Source of the DNA: Phycisphaerae bacterium
Lineage (GTDB): Bacteria > Planctomycetota > Phycisphaerae > UBA1845
Direction of reading: 5' to 3'
Assembly (NCBI GenBank): GCA_029260075.1
Contig: JAJDDY010000028.1
Span: 62,001 to 126,000 of the forward strand
DNA length: 64,000 nucleotides
Shown here: positions 26,523-35,581 of the stretch, one piece after another
How positions within the stretch are numbered: position 1 is the first letter of the stretch
Layout of the letters: every line of letters starts with the position of its first letter
Program-made: the position numbers and the translations under genes
The notes under the pieces: model-generated
Told to the model about the DNA's origin: nothing
Database searches by the model: none
Seen by the model: only the letters and a program-made list of their open reading frames with translations

Positions 26523-27428
26523 ATGGCGCAAATTCGTGATCAAGCTGTGGTGTTGTCGCGGCTGGACTATTCCGAGACGTCGCAAGTGCTGGTGCTGATG
26601 ACGCGCGAGCACGGGAAGGTGCGCGCGATCGCGAAGGGCATACGTAGGAGTACGAAGAAGCGATTCGCGGTCGGTATCGATCTCCTCGAAGTTGGTACGA
26701 TGGTCGCCACAATGCGCGACGACGGTACGGGCAACCTGGCGAACATCAGCGAGTGGACACAGAACGCGAGCTTGGGCGGACTCCGCGATGAGTTGTTTCG
26801 TCTCAACGGGGCTTTGTACGTCGCCGAGTTGACCACGCAACTAACCGCAGATCACGACCCGCACCCCGAACTGTTCGATGCGTTGATTGCGGTTTTGAAT
26901 GCGTTAGTGGAAGCCTCGGAACCCATCGGTCCAGTCGTTTGGTTTCAGTTTCGCATGCTCGTGGCCATCGGGTCGCTGCCGCGATTCGATGCCTGCGTGC
27001 GTTGCGAGAACCCGGATGACCTCACGCACTTCTCATCGCGGGAGGGCGGCATGATCTGCCGATCGTGTGTGCCGTCCACCATGGAGACACGCCCGGTAAC
27101 GCGTGCGACGATCGCGTCGTTGCAGGCGCGTGGCCCGAGTCTGTCCCGACCCGGCGATGTCCCCCACGCCGGCTCCCCCGAGATTACCGATACGCGTCAG
27201 CCCGATAACGTCGGTGATGCGCCACCCGATCAGGGTCGAGCCACAGCGACGGCGCCATCTTCTCCGGGGGGACAGGCGCCGGCGGATTCACCGGGCGATC
27301 CGGCGGCGGGACCGAGCCCGTTCACCGGCCCGTTTCGTTTGCTCGACTACCACATAAGTCATCTCATGGGTCGTCAACCCCGCCTGGCTGCTAAAATCGT
27401 TCCGAGCATTAGGCGACCCTCCGGTTGA
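26523..27428 (+). CDS. recO: DNA repair protein RecO
   Basis: 301 residues. ATG 26523 begins MAQIRDQAVVLSRLDYSETSQVL, the usual RecO start into its OB fold (about 1-80, EHGKVRAIAKGIRRS). The helical domain follows, with the four-Cys zinc motif CVRCENP...GGMICRSC at about 155-190. RecO loads RecA on SSB-coated single strands with RecR in the RecFOR pathway and can anneal strands. Between the zinc part and the final helices (FRLLDYHISHLMGRQPRLAAK) lies a stretch of about 75 residues rich in Pro, Ser, Gly and Ala that is longer than usual. The longer reading frame to 26475 runs into the family B element and was rejected. Confidence 0.88.
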   Translation: MAQIRDQAVVLSRLDYSETSQVLVLMTREHGKVRAIAKGIRRSTKKRFAVGIDLLEVGTMVATMRDDGTGNLANISEWTQNASLGGLRDELFRLNGALYVAELTTQLTADHDPHPELFDALIAVLNALVEASEPIGPVVWFQFRMLVAIGSLPRFDACVRCENPDDLTHFSSREGGMICRSCVPSTMETRPVTRATIASLQARGPSLSRPGDVPHAGSPEITDTRQPDNVGDAPPDQGRATATAPSSPGGQAPADSPGDPAAGPSPFTGPFRLLDYHISHLMGRQPRLAAKIVPSIRRPSG

Positions 27429-27661
27429 GTCTCTGCCGGAGGAACTTCTCGCAACGCATAGCCGGTACCGATGGCGCTCCCTCTGACGTTGGAACAGTCC
27501 CGTTCGGTTTGATCGACCGCTCGTTGGAACAGCGCGTCGACACGATGTCCGCGATCCAAGGTCAAGGTCTACAACCGCAGGCCCGATACTAAACCTACCG
27601 GTATCGAATACGTGAGCTTCGACCGGGCGGCGCGTCACTGATCAGTGCGACTTCGAGCAAT
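27429..27661. other. Intergenic, no gene seen
   Basis: Gap between recO and the ppdK promoter. Nothing recognised. Confidence 0.4.
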
Positions 27662-27689
27662 TTGACCGAGGGCGTCGCCAAACTATGAT
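27662..27689 (+). promoter_or_regulatory. ppdK promoter
   Basis: TTGACC (27662-27667), 16 bp spacer, TATGAT (27684-27689), 43 bp before the start codon. Confidence 0.65.
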
Positions 27690-27732
27690 CAGACCTGACT
27701 CAACGGCACATGATTCTTGAAGGGATCGTTTG

Positions 27733-30678
27733 ATGGCAACGACGCAGCGATGGGCGTATTACTTCGGCGATGGACGAGCGGACGGCACGGGGACCCAGCG
27801 CGAGCTGCTTGGTGGCAAGGGCGCCGGTCTTGCGGAAATGACTCGGATCGGTTTGCCGGTTCCGCGCGGGTTCACAATCACGACGGACGTTTGCGCACAA
27901 TACCAAAAGCGTGGCGGCAAGTGGCCTACAGGTTTGGAGAAGCAGGTCCGCCAGATGATCACCAAGATGGAGCGAGCTGGCAAGAAGAAACTCGGCGCGT
28001 CGCGCGACCCGCTACTCGTTTCCGTTCGCTCCGGCGCCGCTCGATCCATGCCCGGCATGATGGACACCATCCTCAACCTCGGTCTCAACGATCGATCGGT
28101 CGAGGGTCTCTCGGTGGCTTCCGGCAATCGCCGTTTCGCGTTCGACTCCTATCGCCGGTTCATACAAATGTATGGTGCGACGGCGAAGGGCATCAGTTCC
28201 GAGCTCTTCGAAGATGCGCTCGACAACCTCAAACAAACGGTGACCGCTTCGCGCCTCGCGTCGGAGGGTGATCGCGAAGTGGCTGACACCGACGTCAACG
28301 CCGACGAATTTCAGCAGCTTGTCGCCACGTTCAAGACCATCTATCAAGCCGAATGCGGCGAGGCGTTTCCTCAGGATCCGTTCCAACAACTCAAAGGCGC
28401 GATCGACGCCGTGTTCAATAGCTGGATGTCGGACAAGGCCGTAACCTACCGCCGCGTGGAAAACATCACCGGCCTAACGGGGACCGCCGTCAACATTTGC
28501 CAGATGGTGTTCGGCAACATGGGCGAAGACTGCGCGACCGGCGTCTGTTTTACGCGTGACCCGAGCACGGGTGAGGGCGTGTTCTACGGTGATATGTTGA
28601 TCAACGCTCAGGGCGAGGACGTCGTGGCTGGCATCCGGACCCCTATGAAACTGATCGAACTCAAGACTATCATGCCGGAAGTGTACGAGCAGCTCGAAGC
28701 CGTACGCGTCATTCTCGAAGTCCACTACCAGGAAATGCAGGATCTGGAATTCACCGTCGAGCGTGGGCAGTTGTACATGTTGCAATGTCGCACCGGCAAG
28801 CGCTCACCGGGGGCGGCGTTCAAGATTGCGGTCGATCAGGCGACGCGCGGGTTGATGACCAGCGCCGCCGCGCGAAGACTCGTGAAGAAACGATACCTGC
28901 CCAAGCGATATGCCTTGGCTGCGACCAAGCCGGTCATCACCAAAGACGAAGCCATCCAACGCATCACGGCCGCCGATGTCGAACGACTGTTCTATCCGGT
29001 CATCGATCCTGCGATCGCCATCGACGTGTCTCGTCGATTGGGTTCTGGGATCGGAGCCGTGCCCGGCGCCGCATGTGGTGAAGTCGTCTTTTCCGCTGAG
29101 GACGCCGAATCATGCTCGGCTGAGGGCAAGTCGGTTATTCTCGTACGCAAGGAAACGTCGCCTGAGGACGTCGGCGGTATGCACGTTGCGGTGGGTATTC
29201 TCACCGCCACCGGCGGCAAGACATCGCACGCAGCCGTGGTAGCTCGCGGCTGGGGTAAGTGTTGCATCGTCGGCTGCGACGCGCTGACCGTGGACTACGA
29301 TGCCAAGACCATGTCGCTCAATGGTCGAAAAGTTGGCGAAGGCGATATGCTAACGCTGAACGGAAGCACCGGCGAGATCATCGAGGGGGCGCTACCGCTT
29401 ATTCGACCCGAAGCGCCGGCTGAGTTCGAGACATTGATGGGCTGGTGCGACAAGCGTCGGACGCTCAAGGTTCGCGCCAACGCCGACACGCCGCCCGACG
29501 CCCTCAAAGCCGTCGAGCTCGGTGCCGAGGGCATCGGATTGTGTCGCACGGAGCACATGTTCTTCGATCCGTCTCAGCCCGAACGCCTCACAGCCATGCG
29601 CGAGATGATCCTCGCCGGCAGTGAAACCGCTCGTCGCGCCGCGCTCGACAAGCTGCTTCCGTTCCAGCGTGACGACTTCGAAGGCATTTTTGCAGCCATG
29701 CACGGCCTGCCCGTGACCGTCCGACTCGTCGATCCCCCGTTGCACGAATTTCTTCCAGCCCATGACAACGTTTCGGCACTCGAGGCTGTCGTGAGCGAGC
29801 TGAACGCATCAGCCGAGGCGGGGTCCGGTGAATGCGTCACAATCGATGACGTGCTGCAACGCATTGATCAACTGCACGAATCCAACCCCATGCTCGGACA
29901 CCGTGGTTGTCGACTGTGCATCACCTATCCCGAAATCCTCGAGATGCAGGTTCGGGCGATCATCGAAGCCGCCGTCGCCTGCCAAAAACGTGGCACCAAG
30001 GTGTTCCCGGAAATCATGATCCCGCTGAGCATCGACCCCAAAGAGCTCGCGATTCTCACTGACCGGGCACGCTGCGTGGCCAACGCCGTGCTGAAAGAGC
30101 AGGGGGCCAAGGTGAAGTATCTCGTCGGAACCATGGTCGAGACGCCGCGTGCGGCGCTGCTTGGCGGACCGATGGCTGATGTGGCTGAGTTCTTCAGCTT
30201 CGGCACCAACGATCTGACGCAGATGACTATGGGCCTGTCGCGCGACGACGCGGGACGTTTTCTTCCGGACTACGTCGACGAAGACAAGGCGGCTGTGTTC
30301 TCGCAAGATCCTTTCCAGTCGATCGATGTCGACGGCGTGGGCGCGCTCATGCGTTTCGCAGCCGCCGGCGCTCGCAACGTCAACCCGAAGTTCAAGCTCG
30401 GCATCTGCGGCGAGCACGGCGGTGATCCGGCGTCGATCCTCTTCTGTGAGCAAATCGCGCTCGACTACGTATCGTGCAGCCCGCCGCGTATCCCCATCGC
30501 CCGGCTCGCTGCGGCGCAGGCGGTCATCACTTCGCCGCGCATCCGTTCGCGAATCGTCAAGTCGAACTCAAAACCACGTGCCGCTGTGAAACCGAAACGA
30601 GGTCGCACGAAGACGACCGTGGCGTCCACGCGGAAGACGGCGGGCAAGAAGAAGGTGAAGCGCCGCAGCAAGGCGTAG
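27733..30678 (+). CDS. ppdK: Pyruvate, phosphate dikinase
   Basis: 981 residues; ATG 27733 follows AAGGGA at 8 bases. It interconverts pyruvate, ATP and phosphate with PEP, AMP and pyrophosphate. The N-terminal ATP-grasp domain has GGKGAGLAEMTRIGLPVPRGF and SVRSGAARSMPGMMDTILNLG; the swivelling phospho-His domain has GGKTSHAAVVARGWGK; the C-terminal PEP/pyruvate barrel has ANADTPPDALKAVELGAEGIGLCRTEHMF, GTNDLTQM and the active-site Cys in GICGEHGGDP. After the usual end at about residue 935 a very basic Lys/Arg/Thr/Ala tail of about 40 residues is added (KPKRGRTK, KKKVKRRSKA). Monocistronic behind its own promoter. Confidence 0.96.
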   Translation: MATTQRWAYYFGDGRADGTGTQRELLGGKGAGLAEMTRIGLPVPRGFTITTDVCAQYQKRGGKWPTGLEKQVRQMITKMERAGKKKLGASRDPLLVSVRSGAARSMPGMMDTILNLGLNDRSVEGLSVASGNRRFAFDSYRRFIQMYGATAKGISSELFEDALDNLKQTVTASRLASEGDREVADTDVNADEFQQLVATFKTIYQAECGEAFPQDPFQQLKGAIDAVFNSWMSDKAVTYRRVENITGLTGTAVNICQMVFGNMGEDCATGVCFTRDPSTGEGVFYGDMLINAQGEDVVAGIRTPMKLIELKTIMPEVYEQLEAVRVILEVHYQEMQDLEFTVERGQLYMLQCRTGKRSPGAAFKIAVDQATRGLMTSAAARRLVKKRYLPKRYALAATKPVITKDEAIQRITAADVERLFYPVIDPAIAIDVSRRLGSGIGAVPGAACGEVVFSAEDAESCSAEGKSVILVRKETSPEDVGGMHVAVGILTATGGKTSHAAVVARGWGKCCIVGCDALTVDYDAKTMSLNGRKVGEGDMLTLNGSTGEIIEGALPLIRPEAPAEFETLMGWCDKRRTLKVRANADTPPDALKAVELGAEGIGLCRTEHMFFDPSQPERLTAMREMILAGSETARRAALDKLLPFQRDDFEGIFAAMHGLPVTVRLVDPPLHEFLPAHDNVSALEAVVSELNASAEAGSGECVTIDDVLQRIDQLHESNPMLGHRGCRLCITYPEILEMQVRAIIEAAVACQKRGTKVFPEIMIPLSIDPKELAILTDRARCVANAVLKEQGAKVKYLVGTMVETPRAALLGGPMADVAEFFSFGTNDLTQMTMGLSRDDAGRFLPDYVDEDKAAVFSQDPFQSIDVDGVGALMRFAAAGARNVNPKFKLGICGEHGGDPASILFCEQIALDYVSCSPPRIPIARLAAAQAVITSPRIRSRIVKSNSKPRAAVKPKRGRTKTTVASTRKTAGKKKVKRRSKA

Positions 30679-30695
30679 CGTTCCGTTACGTCTGA

Positions 30696-30844
30696 GAACC
30701 TGTGTGAAATGCCTCTTACCGAGCCGCGCCCGTGAGGAAGCGATCCGGGCTTGCGGATGAAGACCGCTTCCTCACGGTCGCGGCTCTGTTCACTACGGTC
30801 GCGGCTCGGATCAGACGAACTCGTCTGAGTCGTGACAAAGCCTA
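30696..30844 (+). repeat. Family A MITE-like element
   Basis: Left arm CCGAGCCGCGCCCGTGAGGA, right arm TCCTCACGGTCGCGGCTC, then a duplicated right arm and the terminus GTGACAAAGCCTAG. The terminal CTA is also the stop codon of the PhnP-like gene on the other strand. Confidence 0.75.
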
Positions 30845-31660
30845 GAACGTGATCCGTTGACCGTCGTACGCCAAGGCCATGCCCTCGGGCAGTTCGTTAC
30901 AGGTCGCTTCGTGGGCGAGTCCGTGGGCGATGTGTGTGAAATATGTTGCGCGTGCGCCGATGCGATTGGCCATCTTCATCGCTTGCTCTAGGTTGAAGTG
31001 TGCGGGATGCGGCGCGCGACGTAGTGCATCAAGCACGAGCACGTTCACGCCGTCGAGCAAGCGTAACGAAGATTCCGGAATGTGGTTGCAATCGGTGCAG
31101 TAGGCGAATGCACGGAACCGAAACCCAAGCACGGGGAGCGGGCCATGCATGAGCGGTATGGGTGTGACGGTGACGCCGCCAATGACGAACGGTTCGGCGT
31201 CGATGGTACACAGATCGAGTTCCGGCCGGCTGTGGGGCGAGTCCGGGGCACGCTCGAACGCATAGAGAAACATTCGACGGACGTTCTCGAGCGTGCGCTG
31301 CGAACCGTACAGGGGCACGCTCTTTTTCATCAGCCAATTGAAACGGCGCAGGTCATCGAGACCAGCCACGTGGTCCGCGTGATGGTGCGTGAACAGGACA
31401 GCGTCCACGCGATCAATACCATTGTCGATGCATTGAACCCGAAGTTCGGGTGATGTGTCGATCAGCAAACGCTGCTCACCGACTTGGACGAATATGCTCG
31501 GTCGCGTGCGGCGATCGTGCGGATCGTCCGACGTGCATACGGCGCAGTCGCAGCCGATCATCGGTACGCCATGCGACGTACCGCTCCCCAGGATCACTAC
31601 TTCGTCAGTCGTTCGTTCTGGCAAAATGTCGGGGCCTCCAGCGAATTCGCAGCCTACCAT
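30842..31660 (-). CDS. PhnP-like metallo-beta-lactamase-fold phosphodiesterase
   Basis: 272 residues. After about 18 residues it reads EVVILGSGTSHGVPMIGCDCAVCTSDDPHDRRTRPS, then the metal motif THHHADHVAGLDDLRRF, later PLMHGP and a final FTHIAHGLAHEATC. This is the PhnP/phosphoribosyl 1,2-cyclic phosphodiesterase branch of the metallo-beta-lactamase fold, including the Cys-rich N-terminal loop that can bind a structural zinc. Similar proteins in planctomycetes stand apart from any phn operon and may act on other cyclic phosphodiesters. ATG 31660 is the only upstream start. Its TAG stop lies inside the end of a family A repeat. Confidence 0.87.
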   Translation of the reverse strand: MVGCEFAGGPDILPERTTDEVVILGSGTSHGVPMIGCDCAVCTSDDPHDRRTRPSIFVQVGEQRLLIDTSPELRVQCIDNGIDRVDAVLFTHHHADHVAGLDDLRRFNWLMKKSVPLYGSQRTLENVRRMFLYAFERAPDSPHSRPELDLCTIDAEPFVIGGVTVTPIPLMHGPLPVLGFRFRAFAYCTDCNHIPESSLRLLDGVNVLVLDALRRAPHPAHFNLEQAMKMANRIGARATYFTHIAHGLAHEATCNELPEGMALAYDGQRITF

Positions 31661-31732
31661 CCGCCACGTGGGCGGATTCTTCAGGTACGTCGCCTGTGCA
31701 CACGGCCTCCTGATCGGCCGGAGGGCGGTTCA

Positions 31733-31762
31733 TTGCATTCGAGACCCATTATGTCTTATAAT
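31733..31762 (+). promoter_or_regulatory. Promoter of the HTH gene
   Basis: TTGCAT (31733-31738), 18 bp spacer, consensus TATAAT (31757-31762), 64 bp before GTG 31826. Confidence 0.6.
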
Positions 31763-31825
31763 GCCACACCGCGACACCGCGGTGCCCGTCGCCGATTTCC
31801 ATTGGGTCTTTTCGGAGTCTAGGTC

Positions 31826-32140
31826 GTGCAAAAAACGAATTTTCTAGAAACACAGACTATTCTTCGTGCCCTCGAATATGCGTTGGCGAGGGGTGGGTTT
31901 GCAAGCAACGCCAGGCAAAAGCAAACAGCTTCGACGTTGATCAAGAGCATGAAGGGCAGCGCTTCGGCGAGCGGGCGGTATCGTCAACTCATGACCATGC
32001 TCAAGAAGGGCGCTACGCTCAAGCAACTCATGAAGACCGCCGGCAGCTCGCGGCGAACCATCTTCCGCTACCTGAACCATTTTGAGGATGCGGGCGTTAG
32101 TATCGTCCTCGAAGGCACGAAGTATCGTACGACTGATTGA
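31826..32140 (+). CDS. Small helix-turn-helix protein
   Basis: 104 residues, start GTG 31826 after GGAG. Residues 1-50 are a basic helical region (ILRALEYALARGGF, KQTASTLIKSMKG). About 52-100 is a helix-turn-helix of DeoR/winged type: LMTMLKKGATLKQLMKTAGSSRRTIFRYLNHFEDAG, then VSIVLEGTKYRTTD as a wing. It should bind DNA as a regulator; the target is unknown. It has its own strong-looking promoter and no co-directional partner within 180 bp. Confidence 0.7.
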   Translation: MQKTNFLETQTILRALEYALARGGFASNARQKQTASTLIKSMKGSASASGRYRQLMTMLKKGATLKQLMKTAGSSRRTIFRYLNHFEDAGVSIVLEGTKYRTTD

Positions 32141-32310
32141 ACGACGTGCGGTTGCTGCATTAGGTGTTCGACGCACGCTCTTGCTCCATTTCCGCACGTA
32201 TCTATGTCGCGTTCCGCGTAGGGTGGATACAGCGGCGCGACGCTGCTCCGTGCGAAGTCGGTTGTACTTCCGGCGGCGGGTTCAGTGAATCCGTCAATTG
32301 ACGAAGTAGG

Positions 32311-32345
32311 CGGCCCATGGCTTGTCTCGTGGGGGATTTGAATGG
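32311..32345 (+). repeat. Family C hairpin repeat, half copy
   Basis: CGGCCCATGGCTTGTCTCGT then GGGGGATTTGAATGG. It covers the first possible codons of the DUF2723 gene. Confidence 0.55.
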
Positions 32346-33998
32346 ACAACGCATACGGCGCGGCGGAACTCGTTGACGAACACACCACCAAGTAACCACG
32401 CAAGCGGTCCGGAAAACGCTCCGGCCAACGAACGGGACGAACCGACCGGCGGCGACCCCGTCGCCCCGAGCGCGCCGTGGCCGAAGCTTCGCCGAAGCGA
32501 ACTCGCCGCCATGGCCGCGCTCGCCACGGTGCTGACTGTCTTCGCCCTGCCACAATTGCCCCCGGGCGTCTGCTTCGGAGATCCCGGGGATATTCAACTC
32601 GCCAGCGCGACGTTGGGCATCATGCATCCGCCTGGATACGCCGGGTACACGACAATTGGTTACTTTCTGACGCTTATTCCAGCAGTAGATCCGGCCTACG
32701 TGATCAGTCTAGCCTGCCTGACGATAGGCATTGTTGGCCTTGTATTATGTCAACTCCTGCAAATGCGACTCGGCGTGAACGCTTGGCTCGCCGGCGCGCT
32801 TTGTCTGGCGTTGGCGTCGCACCATCGCATTTGGATCAACCTGGTCGCACCGGAGGTGTACGCACCGTCGCTGGCTTTACTGGCCGGTGCCATGTATTTG
32901 CTCGTGCGCTTCGGTCGGCGCGGACGCCGGATTGATCTTTGGGCCGCCACGCTGATGTATGGGATGACGCTGGCGAATCGTCCGAGCGTAGTATGGATGC
33001 TCCCGTTTTTCGTGGGTGCGTGGTGGCTCATCGAGCGTCGACGCCGTCCCAGCGGCCGTGCGTGGATCAACACCACTTCGCTCGTAGTGCTGTTCGGCGT
33101 GCTGCCGACGCTGTACTCGCTGACCTACTTGTGGGTGCGCGACCGTCCGGACATCCAATACAACTACATCGATCACCACAACGCCGAGTTTCATGAGCTA
33201 CCCCAAGCAGCCGACGGGATTGGCGCCAAGGTCGAGCGTATCATCTGGCAGGCGTCGGCGCAGGAATTTTCCTGGTACATGCACTACACGCTCCGCGGCG
33301 TGCGATCGCGCCTCGGTTGGCTTCACGCGGAATTCTTCCTCTACCGCATGGTCGACTTCATGGGTACGTCGCTTGTCGCGGGTCCGTACCTGTTTCCTAT
33401 CGTCTTGGTGTTGCTACTTTGCGGTGGCGCCATTGCGTACCGTCGATGTGCCGAGGCCTTCTGGCTTCTGGTCGGGTTGATCATCGGAAACATGGCCTTC
33501 GTCTGCACCTACAAGATTTACGGCTTGGCTGCCGATCTGTCCGCGATGATGTTGGCCGTGACGATACTCGTCGGTGTCGCTCTTTCGCGCGTCATGCCGG
33601 ACCGCGGGCGTGTTCGGTCGCAGGCTGCGGCCGTGCTCTGCTTTGGCGCGATGGTCCTCATTACTTGGATTGATGCGCCGTACCGTCAAGAACATCCGGG
33701 TCCCAGCGCGATCGAATATCTAAGTGACTTGGACATGGCGACGCTGCCGCGCGGCGCGGTGATTTGTTCTACGTGGCGGCAGTCACCGCCATTGTGGTAT
33801 GCCCAGCACGTCCTCACGCACCGCGACGACATCACCGTCGTCAACACCACTACGAGTCGGTGGGCGGGGCGACTCGCCGACTATCCCGACCGTCCGCTTT
33901 TCTCTGTGGCAGTATCGCACTGGCTCGAAGGGTTTGATGCGACGCCCTACAACAACATCTGGCGCTTGGTGCGAACCACGTCCGACGAATCACCGTGA
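32322..33998 (+). CDS. DUF2723 integral membrane protein (glycosyltransferase-like)
   Basis: Up to 558 residues, with about ten hydrophobic helices in the first 400. The N-terminal loop GDPGDIQLASATLGIMHPPGYAGYT with acidic residues and HPPG is the DUF2723 hallmark, related to the protein O-mannosyltransferase/GT-C fold. These proteins probably move sugars from lipid carriers on the outer face of the membrane. The C-terminal soluble part (ICSTWRQSPPLWYAQHVLTHRDDITVVN) is also family-typical. The start is uncertain: TTG 32322 lies inside a family C repeat, so TTG 32373 is at least as likely. A family A half-repeat begins 2 bp after the stop. Confidence 0.78.
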   Translation: MSRGGFEWTTHTARRNSLTNTPPSNHASGPENAPANERDEPTGGDPVAPSAPWPKLRRSELAAMAALATVLTVFALPQLPPGVCFGDPGDIQLASATLGIMHPPGYAGYTTIGYFLTLIPAVDPAYVISLACLTIGIVGLVLCQLLQMRLGVNAWLAGALCLALASHHRIWINLVAPEVYAPSLALLAGAMYLLVRFGRRGRRIDLWAATLMYGMTLANRPSVVWMLPFFVGAWWLIERRRRPSGRAWINTTSLVVLFGVLPTLYSLTYLWVRDRPDIQYNYIDHHNAEFHELPQAADGIGAKVERIIWQASAQEFSWYMHYTLRGVRSRLGWLHAEFFLYRMVDFMGTSLVAGPYLFPIVLVLLLCGGAIAYRRCAEAFWLLVGLIIGNMAFVCTYKIYGLAADLSAMMLAVTILVGVALSRVMPDRGRVRSQAAAVLCFGAMVLITWIDAPYRQEHPGPSAIEYLSDLDMATLPRGAVICSTWRQSPPLWYAQHVLTHRDDITVVNTTTSRWAGRLADYPDRPLFSVAVSHWLEGFDATPYNNIWRLVRTTSDESP

Positions 33999-34000
33999 GA

Positions 34001-34050
34001 ACGCTTCCTCACGGGCGCGGCTCGGTTTGTCGCGAACCGTCTGACACGCC
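34001..34050 (+). repeat. Family A repeat, right half
   Basis: ACGCTTCCTCACGGGCGCGG followed by CTCGG, the right arm, then GAACCGTCTGACACGCC. It separates convergent genes. Confidence 0.65.
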
Positions 34051-34065
34051 TTTTCATATACGCTC

Positions 34066-35346
34066 TTAGTCTCGAACGCTCAGAACGATCATCATGTCCA
34101 TCCCGTATTTTTCGACTTTCATCAAGACCGTCTCGGATTCTTGAAGTTTCCGCCGAACGAACTCATCGCTACGTGACTGGCTTGGCTTGGTTTCGAACTC
34201 CTTGATGCGATCGCCCGCTTTCAGCGGCGAGCGCGAGGCGGGTGATCCCGGAATGATGTAGGCGATGGTGAGGTCGGTCATGTGGCGAACAAAGACAACC
34301 CCGAACCGGCTGTGTGGGAAGAGGGAGATCGTATCCGGACCGGCGCGGGTCCAGCGAACGCGATGGTTCTTCTGATCGAACGTCAACGTGAACATCTTGA
34401 GCAACTCGTATCCGAACGAGGGACGCTCCTCGGTGTACGAAATGGGAAGACCGAGCAATTCGTGGCGACCGAGTTGAATGGGCGCGAAGGAGATGGGCGT
34501 GTCCGTGTCGAAATCGGCAACATGCCGGCGTCCCTTCTTCTTCTTGTTCGCTTGAATCGTACCGCTCTTCGGGTCGCCGAACGTCGATGACTGCATGGTA
34601 AAGGCATGCTTGGACTTCGTGCTAATGCAAATGGATCCGGCGAACGGTCCCGAGTCTAGGTTCAGCGCCGGGCAACCACGGCTGTCGGTGAAGGGGAGTA
34701 TGTCGTTCCCGTCGAGTGTCGGGAGTTCGCCCTGCTCAAGGATCAAGGTTCTGTTCGGATAGTCCAACGTCAAGAGACAGTCACGGAACATGGTAAACGG
34801 AACCGCGGCGTCATACCTTCGGAACCCGCCGGCCAGAATGTCGAGGTCGGCGGTCAGTGCGTTAAACCCGTGGAAGACGACCTGTCCGAGACCCAACGTA
34901 TCGATACGTACAGCCGTTCCAGGCAGCATGGGCCGAGGAAGATCGTCAAGTCGGGGTATGTCCACGGCCTTCAATCCGATTTCCTTAGCGACGTCGTCAT
35001 CGATTGTGAAACGCGTGGCGGTGGTGTCGACGAGCACCTTAAAGGGTCCTTTACCGTTGATGGTTCCGGAAACGATGACCCGCCGCAAGCTCACGTCCAT
35101 TTCGATGCGCGAGACGTCGCCTTTGAATTCCGTTCGCGAAGGTTGCGTCGTAAACGGATGCACGAATTGGAAACCCCATGTAGTGTCGCCCGCAGTACCA
35201 ATCGCCACGAACGCGATCAACCAACTCATTAGCTTGAAGCGGTGGTTGGTATGCGTGGGTCGGCGGACCGCGAAGCGTACGCGCGTGTCATCTTGGCGCG
35301 GTCGACGCTGATCGAGGGTGTCCGGTTCTGTTCTCTTGTCCGTCAT
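34066..35346 (-). CDS. Exported retropepsin-like aspartyl protease homologue with PDZ domain
   Basis: 426 residues from ATG 35346 (GGAG upstream); a longer frame to 35376 exists. A basic n-region precedes one TM/signal segment (LMSWLIAFVAIGTAGDTTWGF). Two aspartyl-protease-like lobes follow. In lobe 1 the expected D-T-G-A is VLVDTTATRFTIDDDVAKEIGL, so the Gly is Thr. Lobe 2 has a weak counterpart, LDSGPFAGSICIS, with D-S-G. The C-terminus is a PDZ-like domain (AYIIPGSPASRSPLKAGDRIKEFE). Planctomycetes carry many such proteins; proteolysis is possible but the lobe 1 change makes activity doubtful. A coupled partner gene is not seen. Confidence 0.78.
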   Translation of the reverse strand: MTDKRTEPDTLDQRRPRQDDTRVRFAVRRPTHTNHRFKLMSWLIAFVAIGTAGDTTWGFQFVHPFTTQPSRTEFKGDVSRIEMDVSLRRVIVSGTINGKGPFKVLVDTTATRFTIDDDVAKEIGLKAVDIPRLDDLPRPMLPGTAVRIDTLGLGQVVFHGFNALTADLDILAGGFRRYDAAVPFTMFRDCLLTLDYPNRTLILEQGELPTLDGNDILPFTDSRGCPALNLDSGPFAGSICISTKSKHAFTMQSSTFGDPKSGTIQANKKKKGRRHVADFDTDTPISFAPIQLGRHELLGLPISYTEERPSFGYELLKMFTLTFDQKNHRVRWTRAGPDTISLFPHSRFGVVFVRHMTDLTIAYIIPGSPASRSPLKAGDRIKEFETKPSQSRSDEFVRRKLQESETVLMKVEKYGMDMMIVLSVRD

Positions 35347-35581
35347 ATCGTACGACTCCATGCGTCGGTGGCTCAAGTGTTTCGACGTCGTTCCGGGTTG
35401 CTATCACGTGCCGTCCCCACGAACGAGATTCCATCTACGGTGTGTAGTTGGACGAAATTGGGGCTCCTTGGTGGGAACGCTACAATGGTACCAGCATAGC
35501 AAACCGTGGCGCGCAACGCCAGATATCGCACTGGAAGAAGCAGAGGGCGTGACCGATAACTAAGCCGCTGTCATCAGGTTC

